This document shows, in pieces, positions 7,050-16,500 of a DNA stretch of 64,000 bases (position 1 is its first letter; each line of letters begins with the position of its first letter). The notes under the pieces are model-generated. The model saw only the letters and a program-made list of their open reading frames with translations. It was not told the origin of the DNA and made no database searches. Position numbers and translations under genes: made by a program. The DNA is from Polaromonas glacialis (GTDB lineage: Bacteria > Pseudomonadota > Gammaproteobacteria > Burkholderiales > Burkholderiaceae_C): positions 2,146,269 to 2,210,268 of the forward strand of contig NZ_KL448323.1 of NCBI RefSeq assembly GCF_000709345.1, read 5' to 3'.

Positions 7050-8807
7050 TTATTCAACAACGTCAAATCGAACCATCATGGCGTGGTCTTCATGGGTCAG
7101 ATTGTGGCAATGCATAAGGTACGGGCCTAAAAAATCCCGAAAACGAATGAATACGCGCACTTCGTCATTGGGCGCCAATACATAGACATCCTTTCGTCCG
7201 CTTTCATGCGGTGCGGGCGGCTTGCCGTTGCGGGTCAGGATGCGCCCTTCCTCTAAATGGATATGAACCGGATGGTGCCAACCGCCCTTGCCCTTGAGGG
7301 TCCAGATTTCAGCGGTTCCTCGCTTGGGCTGGGCAACCGACTTTTCCACATCGAAAATCTTGCCATTGACAGTCCATATCTCGTTTTCCTTGTCGAACTC
7401 AAATCGCCTGTTCTTTACGACTTCGGCCAGATTGATCGGCGGCAACGCACGCAGTGTGGCGGGGACCTGGCTCAGGTCAGGGCTTGGTGGATCGCGCGCA
7501 ACATCAAATCGCAGTATTTGCGTGCCAGCGTTGGTCAGCAGCCCATTGGCTTCCCGGATGTTGACCAGCGGTCCTTCAGGTCCCCGCCCATCAACTTGGA
7601 CGAGGCGGTTGACGATGTACAAAGTGGTGCCGATGGGGTAGAGGGCAAAGTCGATCACGATGTCGGCACGTTCTGCCGGGGCCAGTTGCACCATGCTGGT
7701 GGTGAGCGGTGCCGGCAGCAGGTTGCCGTCGTTGGCGATATGGATAAAGCTTTGGTTTGCACCACTGCCGTTGGTCAGGTAAAACTCGTAAAACCGTGAC
7801 AAGCTACCGTCCAGCAGGCGAAAGCGGTATTTGCGGCGTTCCACTTTGAAATAGGGCTGTACCTTGCCATTCACACAAAACTTGTTGCCCAGGTGTCCCT
7901 TGTTTTCAAACTGGTCAAAGAAAAGGTAACCACCGGAATCGAATTGCTTGTCCTGAAATACCAAGGGAATGTCGTATTGGCCCACGCCACTGGGCAAGCG
8001 CAGTGCCTTGGGATTGATATCGAGTTCGTTGCCGGAGTCGATGTCATCGAACAGCAGGTAAAAACCGGCCAGGCCCTTATAAACATTGGGTGCGGTGAAA
8101 TCTATACGGTGGTCGTGGTACCACAGCGTTCCCAATGCTTCGCGCGAATCGCCCTTGGTAAGTTCGTAGCGCGGTTCGTCACAGCCCGCATAGCAGTTGG
8201 GGTAGTGGTGGTCCTTGTACTTTCCCGGTCCCGTGAGGTTGGGTCCGTATTTGGTTGCGCTGTAGTAGTCGCCGGCAAAGCCGTCACTTTCGGACGCACA
8301 GTGCAGATTGTGCAAATGCGTGGAAACTTCCGGAGACCCAAAACCAACAGTGTTGGCCGGCAAGTCATTTTGAATACGCACGACGATCGGAACGCCATAG
8401 CGTTCGACAAACGTGGGTCCTGGCAACAAGCCGTCGTAGCCCCATATTTTCTGGGTGGGCAATTCGGGATGAAAAGAGTGCAGCGCCTCCTTGACGTTGA
8501 GGGTGTAAAACTTATGCGGCGCCCAATTGCTTAGCCGCTGAAGCGGTTTGCGCCCACACTCGCCGCCATTGAAATTGGAGTCCTGCATGCTTGGCGGACT
8601 GAGGCTGTTGACTGGCGCCTTGGCCGTATAGACCGGCAGGGCCACCACGAAAGGCGTTGTGTACGGGCCACGAGGCGGATCTTTGGCCTCGGCCGGCATG
8701 ATCGCGACCTTGCTTCCCAGCAGGGTCGCTGCAGCGCTTGCCGCGCCAAGCTGGATCGTCTTTCGACGACCCAGTTTCAAGATAGTGGCCTGGTTGAGTA
8801 TTGACAT
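7050..8807 (-). CDS. Tat-exported multicopper oxidase (CotA/bilirubin-oxidase type)
   Basis: 585 residues from the ATG at 8807 (AAGGA six bases upstream). A Tat-like signal, GRRKTIQLGAASAAATLLGS, precedes the mature protein. All four copper motifs are present: THLHNLH near 164, TLWYHDH near 228, HHPVHIH near 512 and HCHNLTHEDHAMM near 567. Together they give the type 1 site with axial Met and the type 2/3 trinuclear cluster. The family oxidises phenols, bilirubin or metals such as Mn(II) and Cu(I) with O2. It lies in the same run as a secreted heme peroxidase and type I secretion genes and ahead of a SCO chaperone, which supports an extracytoplasmic oxidation role. The substrate is unknown. 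Confidence 0.92.
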   Translation of the reverse strand: MSILNQATILKLGRRKTIQLGAASAAATLLGSKVAIMPAEAKDPPRGPYTTPFVVALPVYTAKAPVNSLSPPSMQDSNFNGGECGRKPLQRLSNWAPHKFYTLNVKEALHSFHPELPTQKIWGYDGLLPGPTFVERYGVPIVVRIQNDLPANTVGFGSPEVSTHLHNLHCASESDGFAGDYYSATKYGPNLTGPGKYKDHHYPNCYAGCDEPRYELTKGDSREALGTLWYHDHRIDFTAPNVYKGLAGFYLLFDDIDSGNELDINPKALRLPSGVGQYDIPLVFQDKQFDSGGYLFFDQFENKGHLGNKFCVNGKVQPYFKVERRKYRFRLLDGSLSRFYEFYLTNGSGANQSFIHIANDGNLLPAPLTTSMVQLAPAERADIVIDFALYPIGTTLYIVNRLVQVDGRGPEGPLVNIREANGLLTNAGTQILRFDVARDPPSPDLSQVPATLRALPPINLAEVVKNRRFEFDKENEIWTVNGKIFDVEKSVAQPKRGTAEIWTLKGKGGWHHPVHIHLEEGRILTRNGKPPAPHESGRKDVYVLAPNDEVRVFIRFRDFLGPYLMHCHNLTHEDHAMMVRFDVVE

Positions 8808-8872
8808 CACAATTCCTTTTGTGTGAACTACGGGGTTACGGGTGAAACTTGGCGCTTATCTGGCGCAATGCT

Positions 8873-10273
8873 TTACCGGGAGGCAACGAAGTACACGGCA
8901 ATGTCCTTCAGGTCAGCCATGCCCAGCGTGCCGGCCGAGTAGCGCAGGCGCAAAAACCCGAGCAGATAATTAAAGCGTGCCAGGGACAGGTCGCGCCGGG
9001 CTTCATACAACTGCTGCTGCGCATTGAGCACATCAAGGTTGGTGCGCTGTCCGCCCCTGACGCTTTTTTGCGTCGCCTCGACCAGCAACTGGGCAGAGCG
9101 CAGGGCTGCAGCGGTGGCGCTGATTCGCGACACGCTGCTCTGGGTCAGGTGGTACTGCTTGCGCAGCTCAACCAGCACCTGGCTGGTGCGGGTATCCAGA
9201 TCGGCCTGCGCCTTTTCATGATTCGACACCGCCTGGCGGGCCGCCGCGCTGACGGAACCGCCCGCATACAGGGGGATCGTCAGCTGCAGGCCAATACTGG
9301 CGATGTTGGTTTTTTGACTGAAGGTGTTGATGGTGTCGGAGTTGTTCTTGCCCGCGCTGGCCACCAGGTCCAGGCGCGGTGCGTGACCGGCCTGGATCTT
9401 GTTGATTTCCTCGCGGGCAATCTCCACGGCAAGGCGTTGCGCCAGGATTTCGGGGTTGTTGGCCAGTGCCACCTCCTTCCATTCCTCAAAGCTGGCGGGC
9501 TGCATGGACCGGACCTGAAAATCATTCGACAGGGGATCCAGCGCGGTGACCTTGCGGCCCACCACGGCGGCCAGCGCATCGTTTGCATTGACCAGGTTGT
9601 CGCTCGCCTCGATGAGCTGGGCCAGGGCCAGGTCCAGCTTGGCCTGGGCTTCGAGCACTTCCGTTCGGGTACCTTCACCGTTTTGCAGCATGCGCTCGGC
9701 CGACTGGCGCTGTTCCGCATAGGCCTGGCGCTGGGCGGTGGCCTGCTCAAGCTGGTCCCGCGCATACTGGGCGCCCGCGTAGAGCGTGACAAGGCGCACG
9801 ATCAGGTCCTGGCTGCGCGCCGAAAATTGCGCATCGCTGACCAGCGTCTGCGCCATGCCCTGGCGGTAGCGGGCAATGCCCTCCGGGTAGAACAGCGGCT
9901 GGCGCAACTGGACAGCCGCAGCCAGGCTGGTGTAGTTGCGCTGCTCCGTCCTGTCGCCCTGGACTGATGCGGTGGTGATATCGGCCCGGTTCTTGTGGGT
10001 CGAATAGTTCGCGGACAAAACCGGCAACAGGTGGGACTTGCCCAGCACCTTGTACTCCTGACCGGCTTCGTTCTCATGCCGCGCCGCACGGTAGGCCGGG
10101 TCGTTCGCCAGCGCGGCGTCGTAGGCCTGCAGCAAACCCAGGGCGGGTGCAGCATCAGGCGCTTGGCCGGAAGCAGGCGCGGTCATGTCCACAGCAAAGG
10201 CCAATTGGCCCTGGCCCAGCGCGGCCGCGCATACAAGGGATGCCAGCAGGCGGGTCAATGGCAGCGTGGTCAT
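8873..10273 (-). CDS. TolC-family outer-membrane channel of the type I secretion system
   Basis: 466 residues with an N-terminal signal peptide (LASLVCAAALGQGQLAFA) and two TolC-like repeats of long amphipathic helices. Recognisable parts are the start of the first domain, GLLQAYDAALANDPAYRAARHE, and QLTIPLYAGGSVSAAARQAV in the second half. It should form the trimeric outer-membrane tunnel for the secretion system. Only three bases separate it from the HlyD-like gene upstream, and the multicopper oxidase starts 65 bases downstream, so all are likely in one transcript. Confidence 0.92.
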   Translation of the reverse strand: MTTLPLTRLLASLVCAAALGQGQLAFAVDMTAPASGQAPDAAPALGLLQAYDAALANDPAYRAARHENEAGQEYKVLGKSHLLPVLSANYSTHKNRADITTASVQGDRTEQRNYTSLAAAVQLRQPLFYPEGIARYRQGMAQTLVSDAQFSARSQDLIVRLVTLYAGAQYARDQLEQATAQRQAYAEQRQSAERMLQNGEGTRTEVLEAQAKLDLALAQLIEASDNLVNANDALAAVVGRKVTALDPLSNDFQVRSMQPASFEEWKEVALANNPEILAQRLAVEIAREEINKIQAGHAPRLDLVASAGKNNSDTINTFSQKTNIASIGLQLTIPLYAGGSVSAAARQAVSNHEKAQADLDTRTSQVLVELRKQYHLTQSSVSRISATAAALRSAQLLVEATQKSVRGGQRTNLDVLNAQQQLYEARRDLSLARFNYLLGFLRLRYSAGTLGMADLKDIAVYFVASR

Positions 10274-10276
10274 GCT

Positions 10277-11638
10277 TCATTCCTCCGTCATCGACATCTT
10301 GAGATGATCCACCAGCGGCTTGGCCAGGTAATTCATCATGGTCCGTTCACCAGTCCTGACGAACAACTCCACAGGCATGCCGGGCCGCACATTCAGGCTG
10401 GCGACCAGCTTCATTCCTTCAGGCGCGACCCTGGCCTTCACGTTGTAATAAGGCTGCCCGCTCTTTTCATCGACCAGCCGGTCCGCCGACACCTGCGTCA
10501 CGATGCCGGGAATATGCGGCGTCTGGTTCTGGTTGAAGGCTGAAAAGATCAGGTCCACCTCCAGGTTGGGATGCACCTTGTCAATCAGATGCACCGGCAG
10601 TTGCCCGTCAACGATCAACGGATCGTTGCTGGGCACGATGTCCATCATGCGAAAGCCCGGTGCAATCACCCCGCCGTGGGTAAAGACATTCATGGCCACC
10701 ACGGTCCCGTCCACCGGAGACCGCACCAGCAGGTTGTTGAGGTCATGGTCCAGTCCGGTCAACCGGTTGGCCAGGCCGTCGGCCTCTTTCCGGACCTCGG
10801 ACAGCTGGGTGCGCACCTCCTGCTGGTATTCCTGCTGGCGCTGGAGCCGGCGCAGCCTGAATTCGGAAATCTGCCGCTGGCCCCGGCCGATGTTGCCGAT
10901 GTCTTCGGAAATCGCCGTGCTCAGTTGCGCATGGGTGCGCTCCAGCTCCAGCAGGCGGTTGCGGGCCACATAGCCTTCCCGGGCCAGCTCACGCATGCCA
11001 TCGAGCTGCTCCTTGAGGAACTGAAGCTGCAGCTTTTTGCCGTCGCGCGACTCCTGCAGGCCCGTGTTCTGCAACACCAGCCCGGCCACGTTTTCATCGA
11101 GCGCCGCCAGCTCGCTGCGAATGGCGGCTTGCCGCGCGCTGAACAACTGCTCCTGCATGCGGATGTTGCTGGCCACGCGCGGGTCGTTGCGAACGCCTTC
11201 CAGTTCCCGGGGGAACACGATGCTCCTTGCGCCGTCGCGCTCGGCGCTCAGGCGCGCTTCCGCCGTGCGCGCGGTGAAGTACTGGACGCGCGCAATTTCC
11301 GCATTGGCGGTGGCCTGCACCGCATTCATGCGGACCAGCACGTCGCCCGCCTTCACCACATCACCTTCCTTGACCAAAATCGTATCGACCGTACCGCCGG
11401 TCAAATGCTGAACGGCTTTCTTGCTGCTGGCAACGGTCACCGTGGCGCTAAGCGGAACACCCTTGTCCAGCGGCGCCAGCGAGGCCCACACCAGAAAGCC
11501 GCCCAGGCCCGCGATGACGATCCACCAGCCCAAGCGCACATGGGACCTGGCGTCGGTGTTGACCTGCGCAGGTTCAACGTTTCGGGACACGGCATCAGTT
11601 GCGGCCGGTTGATTGCGAGAAAGGTTGTTCATGGTCAT
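10277..11638 (-). CDS. Type I secretion membrane-fusion protein, HlyD/PrtE family
   Basis: 453 residues. There is a short cytoplasmic N-terminus, one membrane helix (about 35-55, GWWIVIAGLGGFLVWASLAP), then long coiled-coil segments (about 120-290). A beta-barrel/lipoyl region follows with LLVRSPVDGTVVAMNVFTHG and the C-terminal GMPVELFVRTGERT signature. It bridges the inner-membrane ABC protein and the TolC-like channel. Its ATG overlaps the ABC gene stop by four bases. Confidence 0.93.
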   Translation of the reverse strand: MTMNNLSRNQPAATDAVSRNVEPAQVNTDARSHVRLGWWIVIAGLGGFLVWASLAPLDKGVPLSATVTVASSKKAVQHLTGGTVDTILVKEGDVVKAGDVLVRMNAVQATANAEIARVQYFTARTAEARLSAERDGARSIVFPRELEGVRNDPRVASNIRMQEQLFSARQAAIRSELAALDENVAGLVLQNTGLQESRDGKKLQLQFLKEQLDGMRELAREGYVARNRLLELERTHAQLSTAISEDIGNIGRGQRQISEFRLRRLQRQQEYQQEVRTQLSEVRKEADGLANRLTGLDHDLNNLLVRSPVDGTVVAMNVFTHGGVIAPGFRMMDIVPSNDPLIVDGQLPVHLIDKVHPNLEVDLIFSAFNQNQTPHIPGIVTQVSADRLVDEKSGQPYYNVKARVAPEGMKLVASLNVRPGMPVELFVRTGERTMMNYLAKPLVDHLKMSMTEE

Positions 11639-13443
11639 GCCCGTCCTGTGCCGTTGGTGCGTGTTTCATTGCTTGCCAGCTTGTGCGTGGCTGGCGCGTT
11701 GGTTGCGGCGGGTGCGGCATGGGTGGCGCCAGGGCTGGCCAAAGGCGCCTGCTTTTGCGCGGCCGTTGTCAGGTCGGTCAGCACCTTGGCGGTCGGACCG
11801 AACCTGTAGGCCGTTCCGCCCTGCAGCAGCAGCAGCTTGTTGGTCACGCCGATCACGCTGCTGCGGTGGGTGATCAAGACCACCGTCTTGCCGCGCTGGC
11901 GAAAATCAACAATGGCCGCCACCAGCGCCTGCTCTCCGGCCTCGTCCAGGTTTGAATTGGGCTCGTCCAGCACCAGCAGCGAAGGGTCGTCATACATCGC
12001 CCGCGCCAGGCCGAGGCGCTGCTTCTGGCCACCCGACAGGCCGGCACCGCCGTCGCCCAGCGGCGTGTCATAGCCTTGCGGCAATTGCAGGATCAGTTCA
12101 TGCACCTGCGCGCGCCTGGCGGCTGCCACCACCTTCTCCGGATCGACCTCGCCGAACCGGGCGATGTTGTCGCTCACCGTTCCGGCAAACAGCTCGATGT
12201 CTTGCGGCAGGTAGCCGATGCAAGGCCCCAGCTCGTCCTTGTTCCACTGGTAGACATCCGCCCCATCGAGCCGGACATGGCCGGCGGCAGACGGCCAGAC
12301 GCCCACCAGCAGGCGCGCGAGGGTGGATTTGCCGACGCCGCTGGGGCCAATGATGCCCAGCACATCGCCCGGAACAATCGAAAAACTCAAATTCATGAAG
12401 ACCGCAACGCTCGCGCCGGGCGGCGCTGCCGTCACCGCGTCCAGGGTCATCTGGCCCAGGGGCCGGGGCAGCGACATGCCGGCCCTGCGCGGTGGATTGG
12501 CAGCCAGCAACTCGTTCAGCCGCCGGTAGGCGCTGCGGGTGCTGCTGTAGGTTTTCCAGACGCCAATCAGTTGCTCGACCGGATTCAGCGTCCGGCCCAT
12601 CAGGATGGACGCCACAATCATCATGCCGCCGGTGATCTTGCCTTCCAGCACCAAGAGCGCACCAAAGCCGAGGATCAGGGACTGCAAAGATACGCGGAAA
12701 AACTTGGTGCAGGCCGTGATGATTCCAGCCTTTTCGCTGGCTTCGGACTGCAGTTGCAGAAAGCGGCCATGCAGCTTGAACCAGCGGTTCATCAAGTGGG
12801 GCAGCATGCCCATGGCTTCGATCACCTCGGCATTGCGCAGGTTGTTGGTGGCCAGGTTACCGGCGGCAACCGCCATGCCGCTGGCTTGGGCCAGTGGTTT
12901 TCTCGACACCATCTCGTTCACAAAGGCCAGCACGATCAGCACGACGGTGCCGCACAGGGCAAACACCCCCAGCGACGGGTTGAACAAAAAGATCACCGCC
13001 AGGTACACCGGAAACCACGGCGCATCAAAAAAAGCGAACAAGGCGTTTCCGGTCAGAAACTGGCGAACGGTCGTCAGGTCCTGCAGCGCCTGCCCGGCAT
13101 TGCCGCCCGCCTTTTTCAGGTTTTGCTCAAAGGCTGCCGTGTAGACGCGCTTGTTCATCTTCATGTCAAGCTGCGCGCCGACCCGGATCAGCACAAAGCT
13201 GCGTACGAATTCCAGCGCGCTCATGAAAAGGTAGGCGCCCAGCACCATCAGCGTCAGCATCAGCAGCGTCGTCTGGTTGTGGCTGGCCAGCACCCGGTCG
13301 TACACCTGGAGCATGTAGAGCGACGGCACCAGCATCATCAGGTTGATGATGGCGCTGAAAATGCCAATGGTCCGAAATGCGCCCTTGAAATCGGTCAAGG
13401 CCAGTGCGATTTCACTTTTTGCAGGCGTGGGTAGGGGTTTCAT
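11635..13443 (-). CDS. Type I secretion ABC permease/ATPase, PrtD family
   Basis: 602 residues that fuse a six-helix membrane domain (about 20-300) with an ATPase domain. Walker A is GPSGVGKST near residue 364, the signature motif is LSGGQKQRLGLARA near 470 and Walker B is LLVLDEP. There is no N-terminal C39-like domain, which fits export of RTX proteins with uncleaved C-terminal signals as in PrtD/AprD systems. The expected cargo, an RTX heme peroxidase, is encoded immediately upstream. Confidence 0.93.
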   Translation of the reverse strand: MKPLPTPAKSEIALALTDFKGAFRTIGIFSAIINLMMLVPSLYMLQVYDRVLASHNQTTLLMLTLMVLGAYLFMSALEFVRSFVLIRVGAQLDMKMNKRVYTAAFEQNLKKAGGNAGQALQDLTTVRQFLTGNALFAFFDAPWFPVYLAVIFLFNPSLGVFALCGTVVLIVLAFVNEMVSRKPLAQASGMAVAAGNLATNNLRNAEVIEAMGMLPHLMNRWFKLHGRFLQLQSEASEKAGIITACTKFFRVSLQSLILGFGALLVLEGKITGGMMIVASILMGRTLNPVEQLIGVWKTYSSTRSAYRRLNELLAANPPRRAGMSLPRPLGQMTLDAVTAAPPGASVAVFMNLSFSIVPGDVLGIIGPSGVGKSTLARLLVGVWPSAAGHVRLDGADVYQWNKDELGPCIGYLPQDIELFAGTVSDNIARFGEVDPEKVVAAARRAQVHELILQLPQGYDTPLGDGGAGLSGGQKQRLGLARAMYDDPSLLVLDEPNSNLDEAGEQALVAAIVDFRQRGKTVVLITHRSSVIGVTNKLLLLQGGTAYRFGPTAKVLTDLTTAAQKQAPLASPGATHAAPAATNAPATHKLASNETRTNGTGRA

Positions 13444-13463
13444 GCGGGGCAGCTCCGGTTCAG

Positions 13464-13498
13464 GATAAAAAGCCCCCGCCTTGAGAGGCGGAGGTTTT
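13464..13498 (-). terminator. Terminator or attenuator between peroxidase and secretion genes
   Basis: On the minus strand CCTCCGCC pairs with GGCGGGGG around a 6-base loop and is followed by CTTTTT. It lies in the 83 bases between the peroxidase stop and the ABC start. Partial read-through would give much cargo and less transporter. Confidence 0.75.
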
Positions 13499-13526
13499 AA
13501 GGCGCGTCAGGGAAAAGCGACAGGCC

Positions 13527-16500
13527 TCAGAGCAGCAGGTCGGCGGCCACGAAGGAATGAACGCCTGTCAGTTCCAGCTGAAAGTCAGCCACCGTGTCCC
13601 CATTCACATCGCCTTCCATGACGGTGTTGCCCCCCACCAGGCTGTAGCGCAACTGCCCGGCAACGCCGCCAAAGGCAGAGGTATTGATCATGGTGAAGGC
13701 CTGATCTCCCGCCACGCCCGTATTGGCATCGATGCCAGTGAACTGAATCCGGTCCGATCCGCTGACGAAGTCCGTGATGATGTCGCGCAGACCTGCGCCA
13801 ACCCCGGAGTCTGCGAGCGCTGCCAAATTGAACCGGTCAGCGCCCATGCCACCGGACATGATGTCTGCACCCAGGCCACCATTCAGGAAGTCGCTGCCCT
13901 CACCACCCGAAAGAATGTTGGCCGCGCTGTTACCACTAATAGTATTGGCCAGTGAATTGCCGGTGCCGCTCAGCACTGCCGTGCCGGTAAGCGTGAGGTT
14001 TTCGACGTTGGCGCCCAGGCTGTAGCTGATGGAGCTGGTGACACGATCAGCTCCTTCATTTTCAGCTTCGCTGACGACATCGCCCGCGTCATCCACCGTG
14101 TAATTGTCGTTGCCCCTCCCTCCAGACATTACGTCGGCACCCAGGCCACCGTTCAGGATATCGTTGCCGTCGCCACCCGAGAGCGTGTTGGCCGCGCTGT
14201 TGCCGATGACACTGTTGGCCAGCGCGTTGCCAGTACCGTTGAGCGCTGCCGTGCCAGTGAGAACGAGAGTTTCGACGTTAGCGGTCAAGGTGTAGCTGAT
14301 GGTGCTATAGACAATATCGGCGCCTTCATCCAAACCTTCACTGACGACGTCACTCGCGTCATCCACATAGTAGGTGTCATTGCCAGTGCCTCCGGACATG
14401 ACATCGGCATCCAGGCCACCGTTCAGGGAGTCGCTGCCGTCACCACCCGAGAGCGTGTTGGCCGCGCTGTTGCCGACGATCAAGTTGGCCAGCGCGTTGC
14501 CGGTTCCGCTCAGCGCTGCCGTGCCGGTGAGCGTGAGGTTCTCGACGTTGGCGCTTAGTGTGTAGCTGATGGCGCTGTTGACCCGGTCGGTGCCTTCATC
14601 CAAAGCTTCAATGACCACATCGCCCGCGTCATCCACCGTGTAGGTGTCGTTGCCTGCCCCTCCGGACATCACGTCGGCTCCCAGGCCACCGTTCAAAGTG
14701 TCGTTGCCACCCAGCCCAAGAAGAATGTTATTGGCAGCTGTTCCCGTGAGCACGTCGTTGCCATTTGTCCCAGTGATGGTGGCATTGATAGACAAGGTTT
14801 GGTCAGCGAACTGAATGCGCTCGAAATTAAGAATGGTGTCAACGCCGTCATTGACCAAAGCGCCTCCACCGCCACCCGCCACGGGCGCATGCGTGATGGT
14901 GCGGCTGCCATCGGCATTGAGCACGATGGTGTATTCGGCCCGGTTGCCGTTGTACACGGCCGTGTCGATGTCAGTGGCAAAAGTGGTCGACTGCCGGATC
15001 TCGCGAACAATGTGCAATTGCCCTGGATTGATTTCGCCAGACAACATGCGGGCCTTGATCTCGTTCATGCTGTCCACCGTGAACCATTCGTTGGCAGCGG
15101 TGTTCGCATCGCTGACATTGCGGGTCACGCGGATGCGCACATTCAGCCAGGCGTCACCGTTGAGAATGTCGTTGCCGAGGTTGCCCTTGATGGTGTCGCT
15201 GCCGCCGCCGCCAATAATGACCTCGGCCCCCTGGGTGATGTCAATGACCGAGGTGTTGACTGGCAAAGCCGCCAAGGCTGCCAGTTTTGCCGGCGTGTTG
15301 TAGCCAAGCAATTGGGCAAAGCCGTCGATCAAACTGACGTTCTGGGATTTGAGGTCACTCTCATCAGCCGGGTTGCCCGCACCCGCACCTGCGCCGCCGG
15401 CGGCACCCCTGAGCACAGCCGCCCCCGTCAAGACGTCGTTGTGGTTCCAGCCCGACAGACCTTCCACCGAGTCAAAACGGTCACGCAGGGTGAACACCGC
15501 CTGCGCCGGAAAGAATGGAATGCCCAGGTCCGAGTTGGCCCCAACCGTGTCGCCTTTGTGGATGGCCCAGTCAAAACCGAACATCCCGTTGCTGCGCTGG
15601 ATGCCGGGGCCCTGGAACATGATGTCGTCACCCGATTCGCCGTCGTAGTCGGTGTCATTGCCCTGGCCGTTCAGCACGTCGTGGCCAATGATGGGGCTAT
15701 TGAAGAACAGTTCGGAGTTCTCGCCCGCCAGGCCGTCAAAGCCTTCCCCGCCCTCGATCCAGTCGTCGCCCTCGTTGCCCATCAGGAGGTCGCTGCCGCT
15801 GTTGCCAAGGATGAAGTCGTTGCCTTCACCGCCAAACACTTCCTGGGTGTCTGGTCCGGTCATGATGAAGTCGCTGCCCCGGCCGCCAAAGCCGAGCACG
15901 ATGCCCGAGCCCATGCTGATCACGTCGTTGCCATCGTCGCCGAACAGAAAGTCGTCGCCCCCCAGGTTGGTGATGATGTCGTCGCCATCGCCGCCATAGA
16001 CTTTGTCGGCCTCGTAACCGCCGTCGAGCCGGTCGTTGCCGCCGTCGCCCCAGAGGGTATCGATGCCCAGCCCGCCAATCAGGGTGTCGCGCAGTTCGGA
16101 TCCGCCCAGAACGACGTGGTCGGAACCGTTGTATTGCAGGAAATGGTAGTTGTTGTCAATCGCGCTCAGGCCAGCACGAATGAACAAGGGCTTGATGATG
16201 TCCAGTACCGGATTGCCGGTGGTGGGGTCGCTGCCAATCTGCACTGACTTGACCACCTCCAGAATGAGGTTGGGCGTGTCGAACAGCAGGCCTGGCAAGT
16301 GGCCCTGGCCGGCCGTGCCCAGGTCGGTGTTGCGCATCACGATGGCGGAAAAGCTGTTGGCTTCGAGCTGGTTCAGCAGGTTCATGCCCTGGGTTCGGCT
16401 CAGGTAGTAGAAGCGGTCACCGTTTTGCAGTTTCTCCATCTGGGTTTCAAACACGAAGTTGAAGGTGGCGCCCAGCATGCCGCCAAACTCCTGCTTTTCT

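Noticed and set aside
13860..16100. Regularly spaced repeats considered as a CRISPR array
   Set aside because: The 270-bp units are in frame within a protein gene and encode RTX motifs. No short direct repeats with unique spacers are present anywhere in the window.
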